NCBI GenBank assembly: GCA_910588635.1
Contig: CAJUPW010000007.1
Span: 36,063-100,062 of the forward strand
Length of the DNA stretch: 64,000 bases
Reading direction: 5' to 3'
DNA from: an uncultured Oscillospiraceae bacterium
GTDB taxonomy: Bacteria; Bacillota; Clostridia; Oscillospirales; Oscillospiraceae
The translations under genes and the position numbers were made by a program. Position 1 is the stretch's first letter. The number at the start of each line of letters is the position of its first letter. This document shows, piece after piece, positions 6,757 through 14,325 of the stretch. Below the pieces are notes generated by a model. The model saw only the letters and a list, made by a program, of their open reading frames with translations, had not been told where the DNA came from and did not search any database.

Positions 6757-8208
6757 TTATCCTTTCATCTCGTGGCTGTTGAGCAAGGCCTGCTTGATGT
6801 CCCACAGCTTCTGGGACAGGTCCACGTAGTAGTTGTGTGGGTTCTCAAACCGTTTGACCTCGTCCCAAAGGGAGTCCACCTGCCGCTGGCAGTAGGCCCG
6901 GCTGGTCTGGAGATCGGGCACCTGATACACCAGCTCGCCCCCCCGAAAGACAGGCACCATCAGCTCCTTGGCCTCGATATCGGTGTACACCTTCCGCTTC
7001 CAGGTGGCGTCTGGGTCGAACAGCTCCAGGGGCTGGGTGAAGTCAAACTCCTCGTCGTGGAGGCAGATCAGGTCGGCCTCCGCCTTGCCGGTGTCCTTGG
7101 AGAAAATGCGGTAAATTTTCTTGAAGTGGGGGGTGGTGATCTTGGCGGCGTTCTCGCTGATTTTGATCTTGGGGATAATGGCGCCGTCATCGGCCTCAAT
7201 GGCGGCCAGCTTATACACCCCGCCGAACACCGGCTCGGAGCGGGAGGTGATAAGCCGCTCGCCCACTCCAAAGGAGTCGATCCGCGCCCCCTGGCGGACC
7301 AGGTCCCGGATGATATACTCGTCCAGGGCGTTGGAGGCCACGATCTTACACTCGGGGAAGCCCGCCGCGTCCAGCATTTCCCGGGCCTTTTGGGACAGGT
7401 AGGTCAGATCGCCGCTGTCCAGCCGGATGCCGCACTTGGTAATCCCCTTGGGGACCAGTACCTCTTGAAACGCCCGAATGGCGTTGGGCACGCCGGAGTG
7501 GAGCACATTGTAGGTGTCCACCAGCAAGGTGGCGTTGTTGGGGTAGAGCTCGCAATAGGTTTTGAAAGCGGTGTACTCGTCGGGGAACATCTGTACCCAG
7601 GAGTGGGCCATGGTCCCTGTGGCGGGAGAGCCGTAGCGCTGGTCGGCCATGGTGCAGGCGGTGGCGGCGCAGCCGGCAATGTAGCTGGCCCGGGCGCCCA
7701 GCAGAGCTCCGTCCGCCCCCTGTGCCCGGCGGGAGCCGAACTCGGCCACAGGCCGGCCCTCGGCGGCCCGGACGATACGGTTGGACTTTGTGGCGATCAG
7801 GCACTGGTGGTTCAGGGTGAGCAGAAGGAAGGTCTCCACAAACTGGGCCTGGATGGCCGGGGCCCGGACGGTGAGGATGGGCTCGTTTGGAAATACCGGG
7901 GTGCCCTCGGGGACGGCCCAGATATCGCCGGTAAATTTGAAGTCCTGCAAAAAGGCCAGAAACTCCTCGCTGAAGCAGCCCTTGGTCCGCAGGTAGGCCA
8001 CGTCCTCCTCATCGAAGCACAGCTCCTGAATGTACTCCACCACCTGGGCCAGCCCCGCCGCGATGGCAAAGCCACCCTTGTCGGGAACGGAGCGGTAGAA
8101 CACGTCGAAGTAGCAGACGCGGTCCTGTAAGCCGGTTTGGAAGTAGCCGTTGGCCATGGTCAGCTCGTAGAAGTCGCACAGCATGGTCAGGTTGGTTTTC
8201 GCTTTCAT
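6757..8208 (-). CDS. pncB: Nicotinate phosphoribosyltransferase
   Basis: 483 residues. It makes nicotinate mononucleotide from nicotinate and PRPP in NAD salvage. Family markers: the N-terminal LTMLCDFYELTMANGYF, the catalytic-histidine region YGSPATGTMAHSWVQMF, the phosphate-binding IRLDSGDLTYLS and FGVGERLITS. ATG 8208 is preceded by AGGAGG at 8 nt; an upstream in-frame start would add ten residues without a site. Confidence 0.93.
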   Translation of the reverse strand: MKAKTNLTMLCDFYELTMANGYFQTGLQDRVCYFDVFYRSVPDKGGFAIAAGLAQVVEYIQELCFDEEDVAYLRTKGCFSEEFLAFLQDFKFTGDIWAVPEGTPVFPNEPILTVRAPAIQAQFVETFLLLTLNHQCLIATKSNRIVRAAEGRPVAEFGSRRAQGADGALLGARASYIAGCAATACTMADQRYGSPATGTMAHSWVQMFPDEYTAFKTYCELYPNNATLLVDTYNVLHSGVPNAIRAFQEVLVPKGITKCGIRLDSGDLTYLSQKAREMLDAAGFPECKIVASNALDEYIIRDLVRQGARIDSFGVGERLITSRSEPVFGGVYKLAAIEADDGAIIPKIKISENAAKITTPHFKKIYRIFSKDTGKAEADLICLHDEEFDFTQPLELFDPDATWKRKVYTDIEAKELMVPVFRGGELVYQVPDLQTSRAYCQRQVDSLWDEVKRFENPHNYYVDLSQKLWDIKQALLNSHEMKG

Positions 8209-8258
8209 CGGGAAAGCCTCCTTGTGTCGGGGTGACAAGACACCCCCTCGTTAGACCC

Positions 8259-8287
8259 ATTATACTCCCCCCAGGAAAAAAAGCAAG
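8259..8287 (-). promoter_or_regulatory. pncB promoter
   Basis: On the - strand, TTGCTT (8287-8282), a 17-bp spacer and TATAAT (8264-8259). I see no clear NiaR-type operator. Confidence 0.75.
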
Positions 8288-8358
8288 GAAAAGAGAAATT
8301 TTCTTCCATATCTCTGGGCATACTTGCTTTATATCGCCGCACAAAAGGAGGGTTTACT

Positions 8359-8961
8359 ATGTCCGACAAAACCGAGGCCTTTCTCCGCAGCCAGACCCGG
8401 GAAAATCTCATGCGGGCCTTCGCCGGGGAGAGCCAGGCCCGAAACCGCTACACCATCGCCGCCGGGGTGGCCCACAAGGCGGGGCTGGCCGTCATCCAGG
8501 GGGTGTTCCTCTTCACCGCCGAGCAGGAGCGGGTCCACGCCAAGCAGTTCTACGCCGCCCTGGAGGACTGTGCCGGCCAGACCGTCAAGGTGGACGGCAC
8601 CTACCCGGTGGACATCTGCTCCGGGGTGCTGGATTACCTGCGCGCCGCCCAGCACAACGAGTACCAGGAGTGGGAGCACGACTACGACCGCTTCGCCAAG
8701 ACCGCCATGAGCGAGGGCTTCCCCCTGGTGGGCAAGATGTTCGAGAACATCGCCCGGGTGGAAAAGACCCACGGGGACCGCTTCGGCAAATTCGCCGACC
8801 TGATGGAGAAGGACCAGCTGTTTTTCTCCGAGGTGGAGGTCCAGTGGATGTGCCTGCACTGCGGCTGGGTGGTGGAGGCTGCCGCCGCTCCCGCCCACTG
8901 CCCCGTCTGCCGCCACCCCCAGGGGTACTTCGTGCGGTTCGAGCTGGCGCCCTGGAGCTGA
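8359..8961 (+). CDS. Rubrerythrin
   Basis: 200 residues. The N-terminal four-helix diiron domain shows the expected carboxylates (FAGESQARNRY; EQERVHAKQFY; ENIARVEKTHGDRF), and the C-terminal rubredoxin-like domain has two Cys pairs, CLHCGW and CPVCRHPQGYF. It reduces peroxide and protects anaerobes from oxidative stress. It is monocistronic, followed by a strong terminator. Confidence 0.95.
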   Translation: MSDKTEAFLRSQTRENLMRAFAGESQARNRYTIAAGVAHKAGLAVIQGVFLFTAEQERVHAKQFYAALEDCAGQTVKVDGTYPVDICSGVLDYLRAAQHNEYQEWEHDYDRFAKTAMSEGFPLVGKMFENIARVEKTHGDRFGKFADLMEKDQLFFSEVEVQWMCLHCGWVVEAAAAPAHCPVCRHPQGYFVRFELAPWS

Positions 8962-8963
8962 AC

Positions 8964-9001
8964 AAAAAACGGATGGCCGGTTATTCAGCCATCCGTTTTT
9001 T
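8964..9001. terminator. Bidirectional intrinsic terminator between rubrerythrin and typA
   Basis: A 14-bp perfect stem (8964-8977 with 8988-9001; core CGGATGGC / GCCATCCG) flanked by A6 and T6. Confidence 0.92.
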
Positions 9002-9007
9002 GTTTTA

Positions 9008-10837
9008 TCATCCCTTTTTCTTGGAGGCCTCGCGCATCCGGGCGCCGTGGTCCAGGAGGCGCTTGCGCAGGCGGAGGTTCTCGGGGGTACACTCCAGCAG
9101 CTCGTCGTCGGCCAGAAACTCCAGGCACTGCTCCAGAGAGAGGGTGCGGGGGGTGACCAGGCGCAGGGCCTCGTCGGAGCCGGAGGCCCGCATGTTGGTC
9201 AGCTGCTTCTTCTTGCACACGTTGACGGAGATGTCCTCCTGCTTGGGGCACTCGCCCACGATCATGCCGCCATAGACCGGGGTGCCGGCGCCAATGAACA
9301 GAGAGCCCCGCTCCTGGGCGTTGAACAGGCCGTAGGTGACGGCCTCGCCGGTCTCGAAGGCCACCAGGGAGCCGGTGGACCGGCGCTGGATCTCCCCCTT
9401 GACGGGGGCGTAGCTGTCAAAGACGGAGGCCATAATGCCCTCGCCCTTGGTGTCGGTGAGGAACTCGCTGCGGTAGCCGAACAGGCCCCGGGCGGGGACC
9501 AGGAACTCCAGCTTGGTGCGGCTGCCCACCGGGTTCATGGTAACAAATTCCCCCTTGCGGGAGCCCAGCTTCTCCATGACGGCGCCCACATAGTCGGTGG
9601 GCACGTCGATGACCACCCGCTCGATGGGCTCGCACTTCACGCCGTCCACCTCCTGGTAGAGCACGCGCGGGGGAGACACCTGAAGCTCGTAGCCCTCCCG
9701 GCGCATGGTCTCGATGAGGATGGACAGGGACATCTCCCCCCGGCCGGCCACGTTGAAGGAGTCGGTGGCCCCCTCCATCTCGGACACCTTCAGGGACACA
9801 TCCTTCAAAGTCTCCCGGAACAGCCGGTCCCGGAGCTGGCGGGAGGTGACAAACTTGCCCTCCCGTCCGGCGAAGGGGGAGTCGTTCACCGAGAAGGTCA
9901 TCTCAATGGTGGGAGCGGATATTTGGACGAACTCAACGGGCTCCACCGCCTCTGGGGCGCAGATGGTGTCGCCGATGGTCACGTCGCCGATGCCGCTCAA
10001 GGCGATGATGCTGCCTGCGGAGGCCTCCTGAACGGGAACCTTGCCCAGACCGTCAAACTCATACAGAGCGGTGGCCTTGGCCTTCTTGGCCGGGGCGTCG
10101 GGGTCGTGGTAGTTGCACACCGCGATCTCCTGGTTCTGCCTGACGGTCCCCCGCTCAATGCGGCCGACGGCGATGCGGCCCACAAACTCGTTGTAGTCAA
10201 TGGAGGATACCAGCATCTGGAAGGGGGCGTCCAGGTCCACCTCGGGGGCGGGGATATAGTCGATGATGGTATCGAAGAGGGGTTTCAGGTCGCTGCCCGC
10301 CACGTCGGGCTGGACGGAGGCGGTGCCCTGGCGGCCGGAACAGAACAGCATGGGGGAGTCCAGCTGCTCGTCGGTGGCGTCCAGGTCCAGCAGCAGCTCC
10401 AGACACTCGTCCACCACCTCATACACACGCTGGTCGGGGCGGTCGATCTTGTTCACCACCACAATCACCTTGTGGCCCAGCTCCAGAGCCTTGGACAGCA
10501 CGAACCGGGTCTGGGGCATGGGACCCTCGGCGGCGTCCACCAGCAGGATGACGCCGTTGACCATCTTCAAAATGCGCTCCACCTCGCCGCCGAAGTCGGC
10601 GTGGCCCGGGGTGTCCACAATGTTGATCTTCACGCCGTTGTACTGCACGGCGGTGTTTTTGGCGGTGATGGTGATGCCCCGCTCGCGCTCCAGGTCGCCC
10701 GAGTCCATCACCCGGTCGGTGACCGCCTGATTTTCCCGGTAGACGCCCGACTGCTTGAGCATCTCGTCCACCAGGGTGGTCTTTCCGTGGTCCACGTGGG
10801 CGATGATGGCGATATTTCTCAATTTCTCATTTTTCAT
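9008..10837 (-). CDS. typA: Ribosome-associated GTPase TypA/BipA
   Basis: 609 residues, full length. G1 AHVDHGKTTLVDEML, G3 DTPGHADFGGEVER and G4 NKIDRPDQR are all present, then EF-G-like domains II, III and V, and the BipA-specific C-terminal domain (GLFNAQERGSLFIGAG, LTNMRASGSDEALRL). It binds the ribosome and assists 50S assembly and stress adaptation. The ATG follows GAGGTG by 8 nt. Confidence 0.96.
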   Translation of the reverse strand: MKNEKLRNIAIIAHVDHGKTTLVDEMLKQSGVYRENQAVTDRVMDSGDLERERGITITAKNTAVQYNGVKINIVDTPGHADFGGEVERILKMVNGVILLVDAAEGPMPQTRFVLSKALELGHKVIVVVNKIDRPDQRVYEVVDECLELLLDLDATDEQLDSPMLFCSGRQGTASVQPDVAGSDLKPLFDTIIDYIPAPEVDLDAPFQMLVSSIDYNEFVGRIAVGRIERGTVRQNQEIAVCNYHDPDAPAKKAKATALYEFDGLGKVPVQEASAGSIIALSGIGDVTIGDTICAPEAVEPVEFVQISAPTIEMTFSVNDSPFAGREGKFVTSRQLRDRLFRETLKDVSLKVSEMEGATDSFNVAGRGEMSLSILIETMRREGYELQVSPPRVLYQEVDGVKCEPIERVVIDVPTDYVGAVMEKLGSRKGEFVTMNPVGSRTKLEFLVPARGLFGYRSEFLTDTKGEGIMASVFDSYAPVKGEIQRRSTGSLVAFETGEAVTYGLFNAQERGSLFIGAGTPVYGGMIVGECPKQEDISVNVCKKKQLTNMRASGSDEALRLVTPRTLSLEQCLEFLADDELLECTPENLRLRKRLLDHGARMREASKKKG

Positions 10838-10881
10838 GGGAAGTGCACCTCAAATCTGTGGATTTCTCAATAAGCCAAAGC

Positions 10882-10910
10882 ATTATACCCCTATCTACCC
10901 AAAAAATCAA
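10882..10910 (-). promoter_or_regulatory. typA promoter
   Basis: On the - strand, TTGATT (10910-10905), a 17-bp spacer and TATAAT (10887-10882). Confidence 0.78.
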
Positions 10911-10930
10911 CACAGACCGGGAAAAAACAC

Positions 10931-10971
10931 ATACAAAGGGAACCTTTTTTCCCGTTCTGCGTCTGTATATT
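10931..10971 (+). repeat. Direct repeat copy A, with ECF-sigma-like promoter pattern
   Basis: This 41-bp segment recurs almost unchanged at 11955-11995 (copy B), with one clear substitution and a 3' end that diverges. It contains GGAAC (10939-10943) and CGTCT (10960-10964) spaced by 16 bp, the layout of ECF sigma promoters. An alternative reading is a duplicated target or recombination scar that bounds the AT-rich cassette between the copies. Confidence 0.7.
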
Positions 10972-10975
10972 ATAT

Positions 10976-11005
10976 AAAGGATGCCGACATACATCGGCAT
11001 CCTTT
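10976..11005 (-). terminator. Intrinsic terminator of the AT-rich cassette genes
   Basis: A 12-bp stem, AAAGGATGCCGA (10976-10987) with TCGGCATCCTTT (10994-11005), lies just downstream of the secreted-protein gene that ends at 11012. Confidence 0.88.
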
Positions 11006-11011
11006 TCTCGT

Positions 11012-11515
11012 TTAGTAATGTGATACTCCATAGTGCGTTTCACAGGACACATAATCATATCTAGTATTGGTAACTGGCACTGTATAAATTATATGATTAT
11101 ATGGAAGCCGCCCCTCTCGGGTGTATACATACTTAAAATATATTAAACCGTCCCCTTCGTGCGCATCCAACCAATCAAACAAAACTGCGGCAGCCCCTGT
11201 TGCCATCTGAACATACGTCCACTTCCCAGTAAACACGGAAACCAAAGCGCATATACGGCTGACATCATCAAAATTATATGAAGTTTCTCCCATCGTATAG
11301 CCCTCAAGTTTATATCCCTCGGGAGCCATATGCCCCTCTGGACAGTAGCCAAGATATTCTAAGGGCATAATATCTCCGACAGGAAACCAAGTTTCTCCAT
11401 CTTCAACCCAAGGCGGTAAGGCTTCTTCCCCCGCAGGAGAAGAGGCTGACACAGGTACAGACAGACAGGAAAGCAATGCTATGACAAGAGCTAAACTAAC
11501 AACTCTTTTTTTCAT
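11012..11515 (-). CDS. Small secreted protein of unknown function
   Basis: 167 residues. A clear signal peptide (MKKRVVSLALVIALLSC, then SVPVSA, probable cleavage after VSA near residue 24) precedes a mature part of about 143 residues rich in aromatic residues and Gly (TWFPVGDIMPLEYLGYCPEG, EGHMAPEGYKLEGYTMGETS). I recognise no domain. Lower GC than its neighbours and its position between direct repeats suggest transfer. ATG 11515 is chosen for AAAGGAG 6 nt upstream and because a signal peptide begins there. Confidence 0.72.
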   Translation of the reverse strand: MKKRVVSLALVIALLSCLSVPVSASSPAGEEALPPWVEDGETWFPVGDIMPLEYLGYCPEGHMAPEGYKLEGYTMGETSYNFDDVSRICALVSVFTGKWTYVQMATGAAAVLFDWLDAHEGDGLIYFKYVYTREGRLPYNHIIYTVPVTNTRYDYVSCETHYGVSHY

Positions 11516-11567
11516 AATAAGCTCCTTTCTCTGCATATGTATATACGGTGCACCTAAATGTATTTTT

Positions 11568-11596
11568 ATAATACAATATATTAAATAAAAAGTCAA
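11568..11596 (-). promoter_or_regulatory. Promoter of the small secreted protein gene
   Basis: On the - strand, TTGACT (11596-11591), a 17-bp spacer and TATTAT (11573-11568). Confidence 0.68.
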
Positions 11597-11643
11597 TAAT
11601 CCATGTAATTTTTGATAAACTTTGTAAATAATAGACAATGTGA

Positions 11644-11853
11644 TCAGAACATCAGCGTCAGCAGCATAAGTGCTCCAAGGATACCCTGAAGCACCGCCGA
11701 TTTCGTATCTTTCTCTCGATAGCTCTGGATCGCGTATGCAAACATCAGGATCGCAAAAAACAGTTTTGGTAGCAGTTTACCGATTAAGCCTGCCATCTCC
11801 AGAAGAATCAGAACGATTGTAGCCGCCGAAATGCCCCCTAATACCAATTTCAT
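11644..11853 (-). CDS. Small two-helix membrane protein
   Basis: 69 residues, almost entirely two hydrophobic helices (GISAATIVLILLEMAGLIG; KLFFAILMFAYAIQSY) with a short polar turn REKDTKSA and a third hydrophobic tail (LQGILGALMLLTLMF). ATG 11853 has GGAGG 7 nt upstream. It lies upstream of the secreted-protein gene in the same direction with its own promoter. Function unknown. Confidence 0.68.
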   Translation of the reverse strand: MKLVLGGISAATIVLILLEMAGLIGKLLPKLFFAILMFAYAIQSYREKDTKSAVLQGILGALMLLTLMF

Positions 11854-11908
11854 TTGTTGACCTCCAGTCTCTGATTTCATGCAAGATGGGATCATGGAAA
11901 ATGTTATA

Positions 11909-11938
11909 AGTATACCATACTTTTATACGCCCAGTCAA
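11909..11938 (-). promoter_or_regulatory. Promoter of the small membrane protein gene
   Basis: On the - strand, TTGACT (11938-11933), an 18-bp spacer and TATACT (11914-11909). Confidence 0.65.
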
Positions 11939-11954
11939 CGTCCCAGGAAAGAAT

Positions 11955-11995
11955 ATACAAAGGGAACCTTTTTTCCTGTTCTGCGTCTGTATTAT
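11955..11995 (+). repeat. Direct repeat copy B, with ECF-sigma-like promoter pattern
   Basis: Second copy of the element at 10931-10971. GGAAC and CGTCT again stand 16 bp apart. It lies about 70 bp upstream of the LexA-box promoter of the 12201 gene and could give that gene a second, stress-responsive start. Not shown by the sequence alone. Confidence 0.68.
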
Positions 11996-12061
11996 ATGTA
12001 AGGACAGCCCCTTTGCCGGTCGGTCTCCCCAAAAATAATCAAACAAATTTTCGGTTCTCCC

Positions 12062-12110
12062 TTGACATTCTCGAACAGATGTTGTATATTCTATTTAGAA
12101 CAGATGTTTC
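12062..12110 (+). promoter_or_regulatory. SOS promoter with two LexA boxes
   Basis: TTGACA (12062-12067), a 17-bp spacer and TATATT (12085-12090). The spacer contains CGAACAGATGTTGT (12072-12085), and just after the -10 lies AGAACAGATGTTTC (12097-12110). Both match the Gram-positive LexA box (CGAAC-N4-GTTYG) with small deviations. Two boxes over one promoter make LexA control of the following gene likely. Confidence 0.85.
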
Positions 12111-12200
12111 TTTTCCGGACAGGTCCCGTAATAGTCCGGTTTTTTGGACAGCTTCCGGTCTACCCTTACCTTATCATCAGACCTTATGGAGGGGACATAT

Positions 12201-12500
12201 ATGCAGACCATGTACTATAAAACTTCCAACTTTATCGAGCACAGCGGAAACGTCATTGACCTGGACGAGCTGCGCCGCCGGCAGACGGCCGCCCAGTGGG
12301 ACAGTTTGGCCCGGCAGCCTGAGGCCGCCTATATCCCGGAGGAGCCAGGGGAACCGGGCTTCCGCCCGGTGGTGCTCACCATGTCCCGTTCCCAGCGCCG
12401 CCGGGCCCGGCGGGAGCGGCGGGCCTGGACGCTGGACGCCTATGCCAGTGTGGCTGTCATTTTGATGACGGCGGCCTTTCTGGTTCGGATGGCGCTGTAA
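12201..12500 (+). CDS. Small tail-anchored protein under LexA control
   Basis: 99 residues. An acidic N-terminal region (NFIEHSGNVIDLDELRRRQT) is followed by a strongly basic patch (SRSQRRRARRERRAW) and a single C-terminal transmembrane helix (ASVAVILMTAAFLVRMAL). I do not recognise the family. LexA-controlled small membrane proteins in Firmicutes include the division inhibitor YneA, which has an N-terminal helix and LysM domain; this one has neither, so at most it is an analogue. ATG 12201 has GGAGGGG 6 nt upstream. Confidence 0.72.
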   Translation: MQTMYYKTSNFIEHSGNVIDLDELRRRQTAAQWDSLARQPEAAYIPEEPGEPGFRPVVLTMSRSQRRRARRERRAWTLDAYASVAVILMTAAFLVRMAL

Positions 12501-12550
12501 CCACAATATCTTGAGCCATATGTCGAAAAACCTACAATTTAGCAGAAGAA

Positions 12551-12582
12551 CGCCGCAAAATGCAATGCGGCGCTCTTTTTTT
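12551..12582 (+). terminator. Intrinsic terminator after the SOS gene
   Basis: A 7-bp GC stem, CGCCGCA (12551-12557) with TGCGGCG (12566-12572), followed by a run of T (about 12575-12582). Confidence 0.85.
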
Positions 12583-12627
12583 GTGCATATTTTCCGCAAA
12601 AATTTCCGCAAACGGAGAAAAAAAGTC

Positions 12628-12656
12628 TTGACGGGCGGCGGGAAAACGTGTATATT
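12628..12656 (+). promoter_or_regulatory. Promoter of the M23 endopeptidase gene
   Basis: TTGACG (12628-12633), a 17-bp spacer and TATATT (12651-12656), 63 bp before the ATG. Confidence 0.75.
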
Positions 12657-12719
12657 GTTGTTACCATTTTGTAACCCTTATTTCAAAATTGTCATTTTTC
12701 CGCTCAAGAGGTGACTTCC

Positions 12720-14279
12720 ATGGAGCAGATACTGAACCAGGACCTGAGCCTGACGGCCCGGATGCCTGTTATAGGGAGGGAGCAGCCCAAAGCAAGCGCG
12801 CCTGCCAAAGAGCCGGCGCAGCCCGCAGCCCCAAGACGGGACTGGCAGAAGGAGCTGCGGGCTTACGCCCGGGCGACCCGGGAATGGGGCCGCATCCATT
12901 TCCGCCGTTGGGTCCACCTGTTTCACGGAGCCTCCGCCGGCACGCTGGCGGTGGGGCCGGTCTCCTTTCTTCTGGTAGCGGGGGCCCTGGGTACGGCCCT
13001 CACACTGACCACCCTATACTCCACCAGCTACGCCGTCATCGTGGACGGCCAGGAGGTGGGCGTGGTGGCTGATCAGAGCGTGGTGGACCACGCTATCCGG
13101 ACGGTGGAGAACCGGGGAACTCAGCTGCTGGGCTACGACTACCAGGTGGAGAGCGATATCGACTACAGCTTCGGCCTTTCCCTGAAGAGCGACCTGAGCC
13201 GGGAGCAGGATATCAGCAGCTACTTCTATGGCCAGCTGGATGAGCTCAGCGACCAGCTGCGGGCCTATCAGGTGACGCTGGACGGCCGGGTGATCGGTAC
13301 GGTAAAGGATGAGGCCGCCCTGAATACCATGCTGGACGGGATCAAGGACGAGTTCGTCAACGAGAACACCATCTCCGCCGGATTTGTGGAGGACCTATCC
13401 ATCTCCCCTGTCTACGCCCTGGACGATCTGATTACGGTGGGTCAGGTGGAGGAGGCGCTGAAGGCCAACACCACCGGCGAGACCACCTACACCGTGGTCA
13501 AGGGCGATACTTACAACGGCATCGCCTACGCCAACGACATGTCTCTCAGCGATCTGATGGCCCTCAATCCCCAGGCCAGCCTAAACCGGCTGATGGTGGG
13601 AGATGTGCTCAACGTAAAGGAAATTATCCCCGCCCTGTCCGTTCAGACCACCGAGCATGTGACCTACACCGAGGCTATCCCCTGTCCGGTGGAGGAGGTC
13701 AAGGACGACAAGATGTATAAGGGCGACTCCAAGATCGTGACCAAAGGCGAGGAGGGCGAGGCCCGGGTAGAGGCGGACGTGATTTACGTCAACGGCTACG
13801 AGAAGGAGCGCACCGTCACCAATACCACCACCCTCCGGGAGCCTACCACTACCGTAAAGGCCGTGGGCACCAAGGAGCGGCCCAAGACTGCCTCCAAGGG
13901 CACCTATATCTGGCCTACCAGCAGCCACCGGATCAACTCCTACTTCGGCGGGCGGAAGATCTTCGGCAGCTACAGCTACCACTCCGGCCTGGATATCCAC
14001 GCAACCTACGGCGAGGCAATCAAGGCGGCTGACGGCGGCACTGTCACCAAGGCGGGCTACAGCGGCAGCTATGGTAATCTGGTGGTCATCACCCACGACA
14101 ACGGCACCCAGACCTACTACGCTCATAACTCCAGCATTGTGGTCTCTGTGGGCCAGAAGGTCTACCAGGGGCAGACCATCGCAAAGGCCGGCTCCACCGG
14201 TCGGTCCACCGGCGTCCACTGCCACTTCGAGGTCCGGGTCCGCGGCACCGCGGTAAACCCGCTGAACTATCTGAGATAA
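12720..14279 (+). CDS. Membrane-anchored M23 endopeptidase with LysM and G5 domains
   Basis: 519 residues. Cytoplasmic basic N-terminus, one transmembrane helix (about 80-105, GPVSFLLVAGALGTALTL), an extracytoplasmic domain starting YAVIVDGQEVGVVAD, a LysM repeat (YTVVKGDTYNGIAYANDMS, MVGDVLNVKEI), a G5-like domain (VIYVNGYEKERTVTN) and a C-terminal M23 peptidase with the zinc ligands HSGLDIHA and HCHFEV. It probably cleaves peptidoglycan cross-links at the cell surface. GTG 12711 is also in frame, but AGAGGTG is best spaced for ATG 12720. Confidence 0.93.
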   Translation: MEQILNQDLSLTARMPVIGREQPKASAPAKEPAQPAAPRRDWQKELRAYARATREWGRIHFRRWVHLFHGASAGTLAVGPVSFLLVAGALGTALTLTTLYSTSYAVIVDGQEVGVVADQSVVDHAIRTVENRGTQLLGYDYQVESDIDYSFGLSLKSDLSREQDISSYFYGQLDELSDQLRAYQVTLDGRVIGTVKDEAALNTMLDGIKDEFVNENTISAGFVEDLSISPVYALDDLITVGQVEEALKANTTGETTYTVVKGDTYNGIAYANDMSLSDLMALNPQASLNRLMVGDVLNVKEIIPALSVQTTEHVTYTEAIPCPVEEVKDDKMYKGDSKIVTKGEEGEARVEADVIYVNGYEKERTVTNTTTLREPTTTVKAVGTKERPKTASKGTYIWPTSSHRINSYFGGRKIFGSYSYHSGLDIHATYGEAIKAADGGTVTKAGYSGSYGNLVVITHDNGTQTYYAHNSSIVVSVGQKVYQGQTIAKAGSTGRSTGVHCHFEVRVRGTAVNPLNYLR

Positions 14280-14286
14280 CTGCGAT

Positions 14287-14322
14287 AAACCGGACCCGTC
14301 CTTTTCAGGACGGGTCCGGTTT
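14287..14322. terminator. Bidirectional intrinsic terminator between M23 gene and the LTA-synthase-like gene
   Basis: A perfect stem of about 15 bp, ACCGGACCCGTCC with GGACGGGTCCGGT, and a 6-nt loop, with A and T runs on the two sides, between convergent genes. Confidence 0.9.
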
Positions 14323-14325
14323 TGT

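Noticed and set aside
12201..12500. Annotation as YneA
   Set aside because: YneA has an N-terminal membrane helix and a LysM domain; this protein has a C-terminal helix and no LysM. Only the LexA control is shared.
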